Below are positions 23,290 through 37,212 of a DNA stretch of 64,000 nt, one piece after another. The position numbers and the translations under genes were made by a program. The stretch comes from Azadirachta indica. Taxonomy: Eukaryota; Streptophyta; Magnoliopsida; Sapindales; Meliaceae. The stretch spans positions 8,654,457 through 8,718,456 of the forward strand of contig CM040442.1 of NCBI GenBank assembly GCA_022749755.1, read 5' to 3'. A model generated the notes under the pieces. The model did no database searches. It was not told the DNA's origin and was given only the letters and a program-made list of their open reading frames with translations. How positions within the stretch are numbered: the stretch's first letter is position 1; every line of letters begins with the position of its first letter.

Positions 23290-26200
23290 CAAGAAAGCAA
23301 ATCCACTTAAGTCCGTAGAATTAATATGTAACCAAAGCATACCTGGAAGTCAATTCTTCTGGTGGAAGTTTTTCAATCAAAGTCTTTTCAATGAAGGATA
23401 CAGAATTGTCTGACTTCTGCTTCAGATTTTCTAACCAACATTTATCTCCCATAATTTCTTTCAAACCTCCCGGTAATAGCAAATTGTTTCTATCGTCAAG
23501 CGTCAAGTCAACGGGAAACTTCTGCAGTTTAGGGCAAGTCCAAATCCCAATTTCTTGCACGTGGAAACCAATCACTTTTCCCTCGTAAGTGAACTGTAAC
23601 TCAGGTAGGCTAAACAATGTCAGCTTCCGTAGTCTACGTAAGAATATAAGTGGGAGATCTACGCTGCTGTCTTTCTCAATTAACTTCACCAAGTTTCGAC
23701 AATGTGCAATAACAATCTCTTCAAGGTTTTCAAGTTTATCAATAACAGAATATTTGAAGAGATGCCTCAAGCTGTTGCAGCAACAGACATCCAAAAATTT
23801 CAAGTTCGTAAGCTTTGGTATTGTCAAGTGCGTGACCTTACCACAGTCCATTAGCAGCAATTCTGATGTATTGTCTGGGATGCAATTTTGATCGTTAGGG
23901 AACTCCTTTATGAAAGCCAAGCTGTTGCTTTTCAATTCGCCTTTATACAATCCGCCCACACAAAATTTGAAACTGATAACTCGACGCCTGCGCTGAGATT
24001 TGATGTAAACAGAGTAAGCTTGTAAGCTGTCAAAAGTAGCCTCAAAAATATTCAAACATTGAAGTTCCCGAACATCCTCTATGAATGATGCTGTACTGCC
24101 GTCATGCAATGGAGGCATTAGTGCTGCTGTATTGCCGTCTTGAATTGGAGGCCTCTGTACCCAAGAAAAATGACATCCAATCGTGTAAAGTTCTTGTAAA
24201 TGGCAGAGTTCGGCTAAGAAAGCAGAAGAAAATTGTTTTACTGGAGTGCGGGACAGCTTAAGGCGTACGAGTTTAGACAAGTGAATAATCCCATGAGGCA
24301 GTTCTGTTATAGGGCAATCAGAAACGTCCAAATACATCAATTCCACAAGCGTCGATAACGATGGCAACTTTGTTATAAGGCAACCAGAAACGTTAAGAAC
24401 CGTCAGTCTCACAAGCTCTGATAATAATGGCAATTCTGATATAGGGCAACCAGAAATATCCAGAATCATTAGTGCCACAAGTTCTGATAATGATGGCAAA
24501 ATTCTTACCCGAGTTCGAGACAATTTCAGCCATAAAATTTTGGTTAAACGATTCATCCCACCTGGCAATTCTTGTATAGGGCTACCCGAAACGTCCAGAA
24601 CCATCAATTCCAGAAGCTCCGATAGCGATGGAAGACAAGTCAAGTAAACGCAATCTCGTAGAAGTAGAATAGTTAAATGCCTCAAACAAGAGAGGGACTC
24701 CGGCCCAAGGCTCACGTGTGTATCCGATAGGTCAAGAATTTTAAGGTTTGGGAAGTTGTAGAAGAAGTTCCGATCAAGTTGAATGTCAAGCGGATTTCCT
24801 TGTAGAATCAGTGTTGACAACTTGTGAAAAATGTGGGAAATCGATAGCTCTTTCAGATTATTTCCCATCAGTGAGACTCTCTCAACATTTTCCGACCATT
24901 CTTCATATGCAAACTTTTCAATTCGAGACACAGGCTTTGTGAAAAATAAAGGATTCTCTTTCTCCGATTCCACAACCATGTCCCATACAAGAGGATGCAT
25001 CTTAACTATTTCTTCTGCGTTCTCATAAGCTATACTTTCCAAAAGGGAACTATCTTTGAGCTCCTCCAATATCTGCTTCCCTGCTCCCAACTTTTCGTCT
25101 GTGCCTTCTAGGTCACGCAGTAAATCTTCCCCTACCCAACACTTGGTTAGCTCCATTGCGGCAAAAGCATGATTTCTTTGATACATTGTACAATAAAGAA
25201 GACATTCTTTGGCACAACTATAGCGACTACGCTTCAGTTGCTCATAGCTAAACTTCAAATCTTGGAATACGCTGTCTTCTATGTGTTTCAAGTTGCTAAA
25301 TACCGCAGCTTCCATCTTCAAACAACTTGTAAGTGAGACAAAATCATACCCATTAAGTGTTCTTAGGTACTTTGCAGTCGTTATGATTGCCAGTGGCAGG
25401 CCACCACATTCCTTCGCTATCTTCTTCAAATTAGACTCAATTTCTCCTCGTTCTGGAAGTCCCGAGAAACGCACCAGCAACTTGTAGGCCTCTTCATCGT
25501 ATAATGACTTCAGTGCAATTTTCACACGACACCCGATTTGCTTGCACACAAAAAATGATCGAGAAGTTATTATTATTGACATGTTGGAATGAAAAAATAA
25601 CGGAAATCCAATCTCTTCAAGAGAAAAGGCTTTCCTCATGTTATCCAAAACTAACAAAACATTTTTCTTCTTCATTAAGGCATCCTTTAGCAAAATGGCA
25701 TTATCTTCAACACTGTCCTTAACTGGAAGTTTCTGATCAATTTTATAGGCTATTTTCTTCTGTAGGCTTAGAATATCATCTTCATTTGACACTTCGAGCC
25801 AAATAAGATATATGGAACCTCTTCGATCCTGTAATATTCGGTGACAAGCGTGTGCCACAACCTCAGTCTTACCTACACCACAGGCTCCATAAATACCAAT
25901 TATTCGATTCCGAATACGTGAGACGTTGTCATACAATATGTTTGACTTTATCTCTTCAATAACTTTATTTCCCTGTTCTCCAGTCAAAGCTCTGCAGTTT
26001 CTCCCCAAATCGCCCAGCTCATTAACGTTAATACCTTTATCTCGGAGCTTTTTTTTCAATTTATTTACTCGTTTCTTAACCTTTAAAATATTTCTTTTAA
26101 CCAGGTAACTTCTTGTATAATCTGTCAAACACCAACACAAGTCCAATAAATCGCAAGTCTCTTCATCGGTGCTGCGATATTGATTAATTATTTCAAGTGT

Positions 26201-26418
26201 TTTCTCGGCATATTTAACCAATCGATCCTGGTCATCAAACTCCTGCTCCCTGTTCTCTAAAATCTCAATTATATTTCGTAAGATCCCCTCTTCCTCTTCA
26301 AAGTTTCTCGAGTCTTCGTCCGTATTTGAGCATTGGTCAAAAGCTAGGCGTACACAAGGTGCCAGAATTGCCGTTGCACACCCAACTACGCCAGTAACAA
26401 TAGCTACAATTTCTGCGG
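23063..26418 (-). CDS. CC-NB-LRR disease-resistance protein B2 (intact)
   Basis: NLR immune receptor, class B. Predicted CDS: 26,418-23,343 and 23,108-23,063, with a first exon from one of several upstream blocks (nearest 29,603-29,597). With that one it is 1,042 codons plus stop and starts MSAAEIVAIV. No ATG precedes the main exon in frame: the codon at that place is GTG and an in-frame stop lies 17 codons before it. Approximate residues: CC-like region 1-150 with an acidic EEEEG run near 45, P-loop GACGVGKT 180-187, LLVLDN 257-262, IIITSRS about 284-290, GLPLA 342-346, MHP 476-478, LRRs from about 540. Four tandem LRR units form the middle of the LRR domain. No frame disruption is seen anywhere. 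If the terminal intron is kept, translation stops at 23,321. Confidence 0.95.
23109..23342 (-). other. Terminal intron of NLR B2 (234 bp), with a TA microsatellite
   Basis: Donor CCAG/GTATGC and acceptor AACAAG/GGATA; the last exon (23,108-23,063) ends TGA. A TA run at about 23,252-23,281 makes it the longest of the five terminal introns. The shorter TA run in B4 (49,991-50,005) lies at the same place. Confidence 0.6.
24297..24632 (-). repeat. Tandem LRR units in NLR B2 (66, 66, 66 and 69 bp)
   Basis: Units start at 24,297, 24,363, 24,429 and, after a 69-bp step from 24,495, at 24,564. The encoded repeats keep the form LxxLDVSxCPIxELP. The number of units differs from A1, so this domain has changed length during the evolution of the array. 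Confidence 0.75.
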
Positions 26419-29400
26419 CTGTCCACACATAATTTAAAGAATGAATGAGTAGAGCGCGGGGGAGGAGAGAATAGAATTAAAATTAAATATATATATATTC
26501 TGCCGTAACAAATAATTTAATTATATATATACATACATACATATATATATATATATATGCTACAGATTTTAAATCTTCTTACAAGTATGGTATTCTAAAA
26601 AATATTTTTATTTATTTTAAAAATTTTGAGAATTATTTTTTAAAAAATTAATTTTGATTAATTATTAAAATATGTAATATAATTCAATAGATATTAACTT
26701 AATTCTTTCTAGGAGCTTATTTGTAGTACAATATTATTACAAACATGTTATACAAACTACTTAATATAAATTCATGTCAAATTACTATATAATTGTCATA
26801 TTTCTTTTTTTTTTCATGGGATAGTATCACATTCTTTGAAGTTTGAAATTATATCACTTAAATAAAAAGAATTGAGAATATCACTTACTTCTTGAACTAT
26901 TAGTTAAACTATTTCTAGTAAGCAAAAATTTAATAAATAATCGCCAAAAATTAATGTAAAATTTTTTAAGTCTTGATTCAAATTAAAAATGAACAATATT
27001 TAAACTTCTCTTTGGTTTCTTGAAGAATAACTTTTATTTGGATGGGTCTTGAGAAATAAACTTTTTTTTTTAATGAATCTTGTCTTAAATAGTAATTCTC
27101 TCTTTCTCTCCCTATTTCGCTCTCCCTTGAGCACACACCTTTTAAAACCTTTAGAATTTATCTTTTTCATATTTATTCCTATGTTAATTTTGCTTTGTAA
27201 AATTTTATAATCCGTAAAGTACTTTTGTTAAGTTAGATGTTTAAATAACAACAAAATCTTTTTACATTTACATTTTTTATTCTTCAAGCTAATGGTAAGT
27301 GATAATCAAATGTAATGGCAAGAGGGGTAAGTATAAATTCCAAACCTCAAAGGAGGAATACAATAATATCCCTACCTTTTTATTAATTAAATTTTTTGTA
27401 TTTTTATTAAATCAGTATTATTAAATCTAATAAGTTTGTACACAATATTTTAGGTAAAGAGCTTTATTTTAATTATAGTTCTAACATTAGTTAATGAATC
27501 TATTCAGTCCTAATTTTTTTATTGGTTAATAAGACTATTTTTTATTTTTTAAATAAAATTAATCTTTTATTATGATTAATAATTAAAATTTATTTAACCA
27601 AACTCTTTAACAGTTTACTTTTTCTATTTTAAAATAATAGTATTATAAAACAATCGTTTATACTGTTAAATTATTAAAACTTGTATAATAATTCAATAAG
27701 TTGGACCCAAGTTTTTCATGGATAAATTATGTTTGTAATTTTTATATAGTAAAGAAATAGTAATTTATTTATTTTAATTGTTACAACAAATAATAAAATA
27801 ATCTCATTCCATGTGTGTTTACTTAATTTTATTTAATTTTTTTAATATAACTAATATTTTATTTTAAGTAATTCTATTCCACCGGATACATTAATTATTT
27901 TTAAATAAAATACTAATGAGCATTAGATTCTTTTTTAAAAATTAAAAAAGTTATTTGTAAATAACTATAATATTACAAAATACATATATTATATTCAAGG
28001 TAAAGGGCGGTTTTATGAAATTTTACTTAACGACGATCTCTATAGGTGCCTTTCATAAATTTGATGAGATATTTGTTATTTGTATTTTTATCAAATTTTA
28101 TGGTATTAAATTTAACGTCATCTCATAATAAATTATTTAAAAACTAAATTTATAATGATTAGAGCAATGTTTATTTTTATTTATAAATTCAACATAATTT
28201 TATTATTTATAACTACATTTATTATCTTTGTCATTATTCTTATTGTGAAATAAAAATATGTTTTACTTATTTTATTATCCATATTAACTTATAGTTTATT
28301 TTAGGCTTGATACCTATTACTTATACTACTAGTAATATTGATATTATTGTAATTTTTGTTATATGAGAAATAACTATTGATGCAACCATACTTTCATTTT
28401 TTTTTACTTTTATTTCAATTTATAATGAAAAATTGACTACTAAACTAGAATTTAAAAAATAAAAAAGCACAATAATCAGCCCAAAGTGGCTGAGTTTTTG
28501 ATTTATTTATTGTAATATAAATTTAGTTGGTAATATGCAGGTTAATCATGCAGTAGATTATAACTAATTTTATATCTAAACTTAAGGTCTAATATTGTTA
28601 TTGTAATGTTTGTGAATATTTTTACTATTTATCTTTTCTATTTCTATATTTTTGTTTTTAATTTATGGCAATAAAATTATTAAGGCCGTTGATGCTTTAA
28701 TATTAGAATTTTAGGCTAAAATCAATTATTAAAACAAGCTAAGGACAAGAAGAGAAGAAAGAAACTAGCAAACTATATATGATGATACAAATATGGGTGG
28801 GTGATGGCTTCAAGAATTACAACAAAAGATATAATAAATCTTTTTGAATGAGTTTTTAATCATCTTCTAAGTAACATCTTTATATTTTTAAACCTGAAGT
28901 GATTTGAAAGATTATTAAAATTGATAAATAAAAAGTAGTTTGAAAAATCATGAACAAGTCTACGGTGTCTGAAAATTAATTATAATTGAAAGAATAGTCA
29001 TGACTATGTGGCTAACAATACCTATAGTTTCTCCGGATGTCCACTAACAATTAAAATAATGAGTCCTGGGAAAGAGTGGAGATTAAAAATATACCACTCT
29101 AACAATTTTAAATGGTGTTCTAAATATTTTTCTTAAATAAAATTTATTTAAAAAGGAGTAATTATATTTATTTTTAACTGAATTTATATAATTATATTCT
29201 ACAAAATTCTACTTAAAAAAGTAACCCGAAACTTTAAAATTGGAAAAATAAACAATCATGAGATAAAGTTATTAAAAACTATTAACAATTAATTATAATA
29301 AATATCTAATAATTTATTTTTAAAGTTTAAGATATATGTATCAAGTTTTCAAAGTAATAATTAAAATAATAAATCATCCAACCAGTTCTTATCGAAGTAG

Positions 29401-29596
29401 TAATATTAATGATTAAATAAATTAACCAGCCGATCAGATTAAAAACAAAATAATATTAAAAATACAAATTTTCTAAAGGAACTAACATTACATAATAATA
29501 TGAATTGAATAAAAATTTAAAATCGGTACAATTAGTAAAATTTTAGCAATTTTATGTTAGATTTGCCTATATCTAATAATTTGTAGCTATACATAC
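26419..29596 (-). other. Predicted first intron of NLR B2 (about 3.18 kb to the nearest first exon)
   Basis: AT-rich without coding sequence. The 3' end has TTTAAATTATGTGTGGACAG, the class-B form of the acceptor. Microsatellites of TA/CATA occur at about 26,490-26,560. From 27,490 it belongs to segmental duplication copy 2. If a more distant first exon is used, the intron would be 6.3-12.4 kb. Confidence 0.55.
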
Positions 29597-29745
29597 CTGA
29601 CATTGTAGTTGTAGGCACAATGTTTCTTGCTTTATTGCTACTTGCTTAATCCTGCAATTTGTGAGAAAGAGTAAATGTCTACAAAGTGTTTGAAAGTCAG
29701 ATCAAGTCAACGTAATCAGTTTTGTTAATCCAAAAATTGTTTTCT
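29597..29745 (-). promoter_or_regulatory. First-exon/promoter block, start ATG-TCA-G with donor (B2, nearest)
   Basis: ATG at 29,603-29,601, TCA, G, then GTATG. The leader reads TGCCTACAACTACA. One W-box core (TTGACT, minus strand) lies at 29,705-29,710. Splicing to 26,418 gives MSAAEIVAIVTG. The intron size, about 3.18 kb, is close to that of A1, which makes this the best candidate for the main start of B2. Confidence 0.55.
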
Positions 29746-30586
29746 AACTATGCTGTCGCCGTCGTCTGTATTAGAGTTATTTTTTAAATTTTGATAATCG
29801 AGTAATTATTTAAAAATAATAATAAATTAAACATGTTACCCCTTTGAGCTGTTTTGCAATTGCTAATTTTCTTTTTTTTTTTTTGTTTGGGGTTATGATT
29901 AGTCTAACTTTTTCTCACATCATTTGATTCAGGTTCCTTTTGGTCATTATCCACCAAATCAAAAAGAAGAACTGACAAGGAATTTTGATTTGAGCAAGTA
30001 AGTAGATACAACAAATATATGATTAACTACTTTAAATAAATGTATAACCCGCGTGAATACAAATAATTTTTAATATTAATAAAATAAGAGTATGCTTGCA
30101 CAAGCATTTATTGTTTAACAATAGGAGCATTTTCTATTTGTACACCCTTATTTATTCAAATTTTAAAAAATAATTACCTTTATAAATTGTTTCAAAGTTA
30201 ATTAAGACAAAAATGTCGTCATAGTCCAAATTTTATCGTCAAAATACTAATTTTAAGTACAAACTCAAAATAAGTACTTGTTCCTGTTTGTATTCGAAGT
30301 AAAAAACTAGTTTTCAATACTCAGAATTTAAATTCAAAACAAGCACTTATTTCGAGTATAAAGAATTTGTACTCAAAATAAGCACTTATTTCGTGTTTGT
30401 TTACAAATACTAATTTCAAATACAAAGAGTTTATACCGAAAATATTTTGAGTTTATTCTTGAAAGACACACTAGCTTCAAGTTGTAATGGTTTAATATTG
30501 ATTATCTTAAATTATTGTATATTTGTATATTAAATTAGTATGCAAAAAGGGTAAGAGAATAGGTTAGAATAAGGTTACTCAAAATA

Positions 30587-31381
30587 GGGAGAAGGACATA
30601 TAGGACCCTAAAGTTTGGTTTAATATATTAATTAGTCAAAGTAATTTTAAAAATATCCATATAAGTTACAATTTATTTTAAAATGACAATTATACTCTTA
30701 TCAGTATTAGTTATTATTAAATTTTTAAAAGTTGATATAATATAATATGTTTATCAAAAATACACTAATAAATAGTACATCAATAATATAATATTTAATA
30801 TATTATAAAAGTATATATTTTATAAATAATATATTTTAATTTTATTATGTTGTATTATATTATATTGTAGTTGTCCATATATATACATATTAAATATATA
30901 ATATATCTTAGCTATACATAAATATAAATTATAATATATTCATTAGTATTGTATTATGGTATATTTTATTTTTATATTAATATCTATTTACGATCTATTT
31001 TATTTATTTTTTAGTACTTAATTCATATTAAATTGTTAACATATTGTAAAATGAATAAATTAATATTTTAGTTATAATATATTAACAAGTATTATGTATA
31101 TTATATATAAAATATGTAAATTTATGATATATTCATAAATATTATATTATTAATGAACTATAAAACAATATTATATTTATTTTATTAATGTATTTTTCAT
31201 AACTATATTATATTTTATTAAATTATAAAGATTTAATAACAACTTTTGTTAAATAATTATTACTGATAGAAGTAGAATTGTTATTTTAAAATAAATTAGG
31301 ATTTGTATGGGTATTTTTTAAAGTATTAAGATTAATCAATACATTAACCCAAATTTCAGGAACCTGCATATCTTTTTCTTA
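30587..31381. mobile_element. Foldback (MITE-like) element, second copy, 795 bp
   Basis: Same element as at 5,044-5,847, with CAAAATA on both sides (30,580-30,586 and 31,382-31,388). Because the flanks also match, it was present before the segmental duplication and was copied with it. Confidence 0.75.
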
Positions 31382-32754
31382 CAAAATATTGTGTATAAAT
31401 AAATATGGTACAAAATGTTAATTAAATGAAAACATAAAAATAAATATAATCAATACAAATGAAATGATCAATATTGTGGTTATCATGTAATGGTGCCATA
31501 TTAATTTATCTAAAATAAATTTCATAAAAAATTTGACATAAGAAAAAGAAGAGTCAAATTATGGAGAAAACTCAAAAAGTTGATGCAACAAAAGATTAGA
31601 TCAGGTGTGTGTAGTTAACTTAAGGGTAATTTTTTCTTTTCTCGTTAATCACGTAATGAAAAAAAAAGGAGATTTTGGTTACGAAATCAAAATTCATGAC
31701 AATCCAAAAAGGGATACACCCCATCCAATTTTTACTTCCTTCATCCGCTTTTTAAATGCTTATTATTTCACAAAGTTAAAGTCATTATTTAGGAAAATTT
31801 TCATTTATAGGTTATATTGGTTGGTAATTTTTATACATAGACAACTTCATAAATTGCTTTCATAATTAACCAACAATATAAAATTGGAAAAAGTCCCCCA
31901 ATAATTAAAAAAAACACAAAATTTCAAATACATCATGGTGCAAAAAACTACAGTTATCGAGGACATGTTATTTATACTACGCCACTTAAAAGTGTCATTA
32001 TTTATTTCAAATAAATTTTGTGTAATCAAAACTAAAATTTATTTCGAGCAAAACTCGGAAAAAGTGTTTATTTCAAATGTAAACTTTTGTTACTTATATA
32101 AATACTGAAAGGAAGCAACTGAAAATGTTTTCTTATGAACTAACGAGACTATTTATATAAAATAATTTCTAATGATAAGAAAATTAGAGCATGGCTAAGA
32201 TTATTGAATGGCAGCGATCGATTAGTAAATATTATAGTTTTAAATTTATTTGTGAAGTAAAAAGGGTGTACTAAAAAGAGGATAACAAATGTTTGATTGA
32301 TTTTTAAATTATAAAATATATTTGAAATTATTAATATGTTTTATACTTTATAATTATTTTTCATATAACTAATCATATTTATTTTTTTAATTGTACTTTT
32401 TATTCTACAAGAAATAATTATTGATGTAATTAACTTTTTTTTTTTCTTAAATTTTCATGGTGGAAAAATTATTCCAAGCAAATAATAGGGATGGGAATAG
32501 CGCCACTCTTATTGTTGTTAAGATGTTTATGAAAATTTTTAATATCTTAGTTATATTTTTTTTTTCTAGTTTTTTAAAATGATCATAATTAGAAAAATAT
32601 TATAATTATGTAATAAAATTACCTGATACATTTAACTTTTGAAATAATTATGATTAAGAAAGTGTTATCATAATTTTAGTAAAAAAATATTCATTCAAAT
32701 TAATTAATAAAAATGTAGCAATTTTAGGCTATCATAATTCGTAGCTGATCATAC

Positions 32755-32915
32755 CTGGCATTTTAGCTGTAGGCACAATCGCCCTTTGCGTCTTGCTTAT
32801 TGCTGTTTGATCACTCCTGCATTTTGTGGGAAGGAGTAAATGTCTACTACAAAGTGTTTAAAATTTAGATCAAGTCAACCAAGTCAATTTTATTAATCCA
32901 AAAATTATTTAAAAA
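32755..32915 (-). promoter_or_regulatory. First-exon/promoter block, start ATG-CCA-G with donor (B2)
   Basis: ATG at 32,761-32,759, CCA, G, GTATGATC. The leader reads TGCCTACAGCTAAA. Two W-box cores (TTGACT on the minus strand) lie 9 bp apart at 32,873-32,878 and 32,882-32,887. This is the functional-looking partner of the mutated block at 7,223. Confidence 0.5.
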
Positions 32916-33517
32916 AATAATAAATTAAATATATTACTCTTTTGAGCTGTTTTGCAATTGTTATTTATTTATTTATTTATTTATTTTTTTTTGGTATGAT
33001 TTGTCTAACTTCGTTTCACATTACAAATTTTTCAAAAAGAATTGAATTTGTGATAAATTTTAGAATTCTTTTAAAAATAGCTGTTTTTAAAAATATTTCA
33101 TCTAAATAAATATTCTTCAAACTTTGTATATTCTTTATTTTCATATAAATTTTTTATAAGTTGTTATATATAAATTAATATGATATAATACTATTATTAT
33201 ATTGTTTATATAAATTAAAATTATTATAATTAGAAAAATATTATAACAATGTTAATAAAACCACTTATATATTTAATTTTAAAAATAATTATGATTAAGA
33301 AAAAATGAATAAAGTATCTAAATTTACCAAAAAAAAAATTAAATTAAAATAAATTTAATGAAAGTAAAGTTTTTAAGAAAACATAATTTTCTTGTTAAAA
33401 AATTTGTAAACAAACAGATGAAATCAAATAATAAGCCAACAAAACCATATATAAACAACGAGAAGGCTAAGAAGAGAAGAAAGAATTAAACTAGAAAACT
33501 GCTAATCCTAATCATAC

Positions 33518-33547
33518 CTCCCATTATATATTAATTGTAGGCAGTAC
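33518..33547 (-). promoter_or_regulatory. First exon, start ATG-GGA-G with donor; promoter cut by a foldback element (B2)
   Basis: ATG at 33,524-33,522, GGA, G, GTATG. The leader TGCCTACAATTAATATATA is kept, but at 33,548 the purine-rich leader seen at 7,990-8,035 and 58,905-58,940 is replaced by a foldback element. If used at all, this exon has a different promoter from its paralogues. Confidence 0.45.
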
Positions 33548-34167
33548 AGTTTAGGGAAAGAATATTTACCCCTTAGGTTTGAAGAAAGAGATAAATACCT
33601 CCATGACTTTCACACTTGTGAATTGATATATTAGATTGTAATAAATTTAATCCTTAAATTTTAGTAAAATAACAAAATAATACATAATTCTTTTACTTAT
33701 AGCAATTTAATCAATATTATAATTATTCATAACATATTGATGACTAAAACATTAGAATCAATTTTTTAATTTATTATTTTAATTAATATTCAGAAAAAAT
33801 ACTATTACAAAAATATTCTAACAATAAATTGAACTTATATGCTAAAATATTACTATCCCTTATCTTTTACTTGAGTAATAATTTGATATGTAAATATAAA
33901 AAAAAAATACATAAAATATTTATAGTATTTTATTTTTATATATTATATATCTATTAAAAATTATATTACATTCATTATATTTTCTTAAGAAAAATTATGA
34001 AACTCATAATTAATATATTATTATTTTGCTAAGATTTAGATAATTACCTAACAAGTTAACTAATAAATATAAAGTTAAGAAGGATATCTGCCTATTTTTT
34101 AAAACTTAAAAGGGATATCTTTTTACCCTTAAACTTGATCGAGAAGTATTTGTCATTTCCCTAAACT
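33548..34167. mobile_element. Foldback (MITE-like) element, 620 bp, at the edge of the segmental duplication
   Basis: Terminal inverted repeats AGTTTAGGGAAA (33,548) and TTTCCCTAAACT (34,167), followed inward by similar 'ata..ccc' stretches. No coding frame for a transposase. Homology with copy 1 does not resume beyond it, so its arrival went with a deletion or a rearrangement. A related, shorter sequence may lie at 34,960-35,275. Confidence 0.6.
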
Positions 34168-37100
34168 CCAATGGGGTATATGTTAATTTTCTTAAAGTAT
34201 ATTCTTTAATATATTTTAATCTTCATATTAGTTTATTATTTTATAATTTAATTTATATTTACCACTTATTGTTTATATAATTAGTCATATGTATATGATA
34301 ATTTGTAATTTTTATTATATGAGAAATAATTGTTGATGTAATTGACTAACGTATTTTTAATTTACATAATAAGAAATGACACAAACCAAAAATCAAAAAG
34401 AAAATTACAATAATGAGCTCAAGTGGCCAATTTGTCCATACCAGTTAATGATCTAGCAAACTACAACTAATTTTATGATTAGAGTTAAGGTTTATTTTTC
34501 TTTGCAATCTTGAATATTTTTACTTACTTTTTGTTTTATTTTCCTTATTTCTATTTTTAGATTTTTAATTTACAATAGTAAATAGTTAAATAAGTTGATG
34601 TTTAATACTTAAAATTTTTAAAAATAAATTAAATTATTTTTGAAATTAAAATAGTAGTCTAATTAAGATTTTTATCAAGAAATAAAACTAATTTTTAAAT
34701 ATAAGGTATTTTTAAGAAAACAATTAATTCTTGTTCTTCTAATATTTCTTATTACAACCATACAAAAGTCTTGGGCTCTTTATAGATATCGAGTAAATGC
34801 TGGAAAGTTGAAGTTAATGGGATTTGTGCATTAGAAGTTGGGTTTTGTATTTGAAAGTGAAACATTGAGCGTGGTTTATATTTGGCTGCCGAGAAAATGG
34901 AGGAAAGTGATAGTAAATGGAAGAAAATGACGGGAAATAGAAGAATAAAACAGGGGTTAGGGTTTTCAATTAAATGGGATAATTATATTTTCATCCCCAA
35001 ATTTTAGTAAAATAGTAAATAAAATTTAATTCCTTAAATTTAATATTTAGTCCTTAATAATAATATATTTCAAAAGGTAAAGATTAAATTATTAAAGTTA
35101 AGAAAACTATACCTTTTATGTTATTTTTCCAAAGATATGGATCAAAATATTATTGTAGTACTTTTTCAAATAATTAACAGCAAACTAACGGCTATTTGTT
35201 TCTCCATAATTCTTGAGGAGAGTATCTACACTTTCCCCTCATTTTAGGGATATATGTCAATTTCCTGTTTTAAAAATTTTAAGCAATTTAAAGCACGAGA
35301 TGATTTGGAAGTTATAAATAATCTTATTTATAACTCTATATAATATATTATTATTTTTGTTATCATTCTTATTAGGTATGAAATATATTTATTCATGTAT
35401 TTAGTCTACACATTGATTTATTAATTTATAATTTATTATATATTTCATATTTAGTAGTTATACAATTAGTGGTATTTATTTAATGAGTGTAATTTTTATT
35501 ATGTAAAAAATTATTATTGGTGTAACTGAACCTTTTTTTCTAATTTTTTAATCAAAAAATGACTTCCAAATAAAAAACAAGGAAAAAAAAAAAATCATGA
35601 TAATAATAAAGAATTTGTCAAATCTTGTTTGAAGTTTGAAAAGAAATAGAGAAACGAGTGTTACTAAATTTTTGTTTAATCAGTTTTCCTAAAGAATCCT
35701 TATTCTTTCATACATGGGGATAAAAAACTGACTACTAAATCAAGAACAAGAAAAGAAAATAATCACAATAATCTGTCTAAATGGTTGAGTTCTTTATCCA
35801 TTTATTAGAGGATAAATTTAATTTGTAATATGCAATTTAATCATCTAGTATACTATAGTTAATTTAATAGTTGAAGTTAAAGATTATTGTCATTTTTTAA
35901 TCTTTATGAATTTTTTTCAATGTTTTGGTATTGATCTTTATTATTTCTATTTCTATTTCTATTTCTATTTTTAATTTATGACAATAAATTTTTAAATATG
36001 GAGATATTTTAATATTAAATTTAAAAAACTAAATTATACCGAAGGCTAGGAATCAGGACTCAAAAAGCTTCAACTATTTGAACTTCTCACTTCACCCATT
36101 TTCTTTACATTTTCACCTTGATTTTATTTAAATATTTTTATTTTTTTAGTTATTTATAAAATTGATTCATATCATATTTTTAAAATTTTAAATTCAAAAT
36201 TTTTAAAAATTAATAATTACTATTGTAATATATATATATAAAAACTATTAAGTTAATGCGTATTTTCTTTATAAATTAAAAAAAATTATTATAACTATAT
36301 TTATTATTGTTTTTGTCAATAAACTATATTTTTTTCATATACTTTATTCTCTATATTAATTGATATAATTTATTTTATATTTCATAATTACTTTTTTATA
36401 TAACTAGTCATATTTATTTTTTATAATTGTAATTTTTATTATGCGGCAAAAAATTATTGATGTGATTATACTTTCATTTTTTAAATTTTTTCATAATGAC
36501 GGAATGATTACCAAGCAAATAACAGGGAAGGTAACAGCAACCTGTTATTTTTCCTATTTAGGTATTTATTTTTGCTATTTTTATTTTTTTTTAGTTAAAG
36601 CACCTAAATTTTACAGAAAATAAATTTAGAGAAGGTGAAGTTTCTAAGAAAACACAATTTTCTGGGTTACCAAATTTGTAAATAATCTGAGATAAATTTG
36701 TATTGGTAAAATTTATATACAAATTTGAATACGTTAAATCAAATACTAATTCAAGCTAACTTAAATCGAATCCTGAAACCTAATTTGACCAATCATACAA
36801 TAACCGAGTTGCATTCCATTTCAAAAAACCAAGAAAGGAAATAGAAATGAAATCAATGATATAATTTCTTCTATCATGTTTATTTTCAAATTTTAAGGCA
36901 TATGTATCATGTTTCTAAAGTATATGAAACTAAAGTAATAATAACTCAGCCAACCAGTTAGTAACAAAGTAGTGATATTAATTATCAAATTCATTAATCA
37001 GCCAACCAAATCATAAACAAAATAATACCAAAAATAAATATTTTCTACACAAATTAACATAATAATAATAATAATAACAACAATGATGATAATAACAATG

Positions 37101-37212
37101 ATAATGATAATAATATTTCTTAAATAAAAATTTAAAACCGATACAATTAATAAAAAATACAGCAATTTTGTGTTAGATGAGTGTTCATCTCATAATTTGT
37201 CGTTAATCAGAC
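34168..37212. other. AT-rich DNA between first-exon blocks, no gene seen
   Basis: It contains several worn copies of the 'first intron' repeat blocks (about 34,400, 35,760, 36,400-36,700). There is a foldback-like segment (34,960-35,275), a TTTCTA run (about 35,938-35,970) and an ATA/ACA microsatellite (about 37,060-37,115). The layout suggests further rounds of duplication of the B-type upstream region. Confidence 0.45.

Larger units (their letters stand above)
27490..33550. repeat. Segmental duplication, copy 2 (partner 281-7,990)
   Basis: See the copy at 281. This copy has a single 1.5 kb unit, an extra deletion of about 230 bp near 28,860, and ends at 33,548 at a foldback element absent from copy 1. 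All three first-exon blocks keep an ATG here. Confidence 0.85.
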
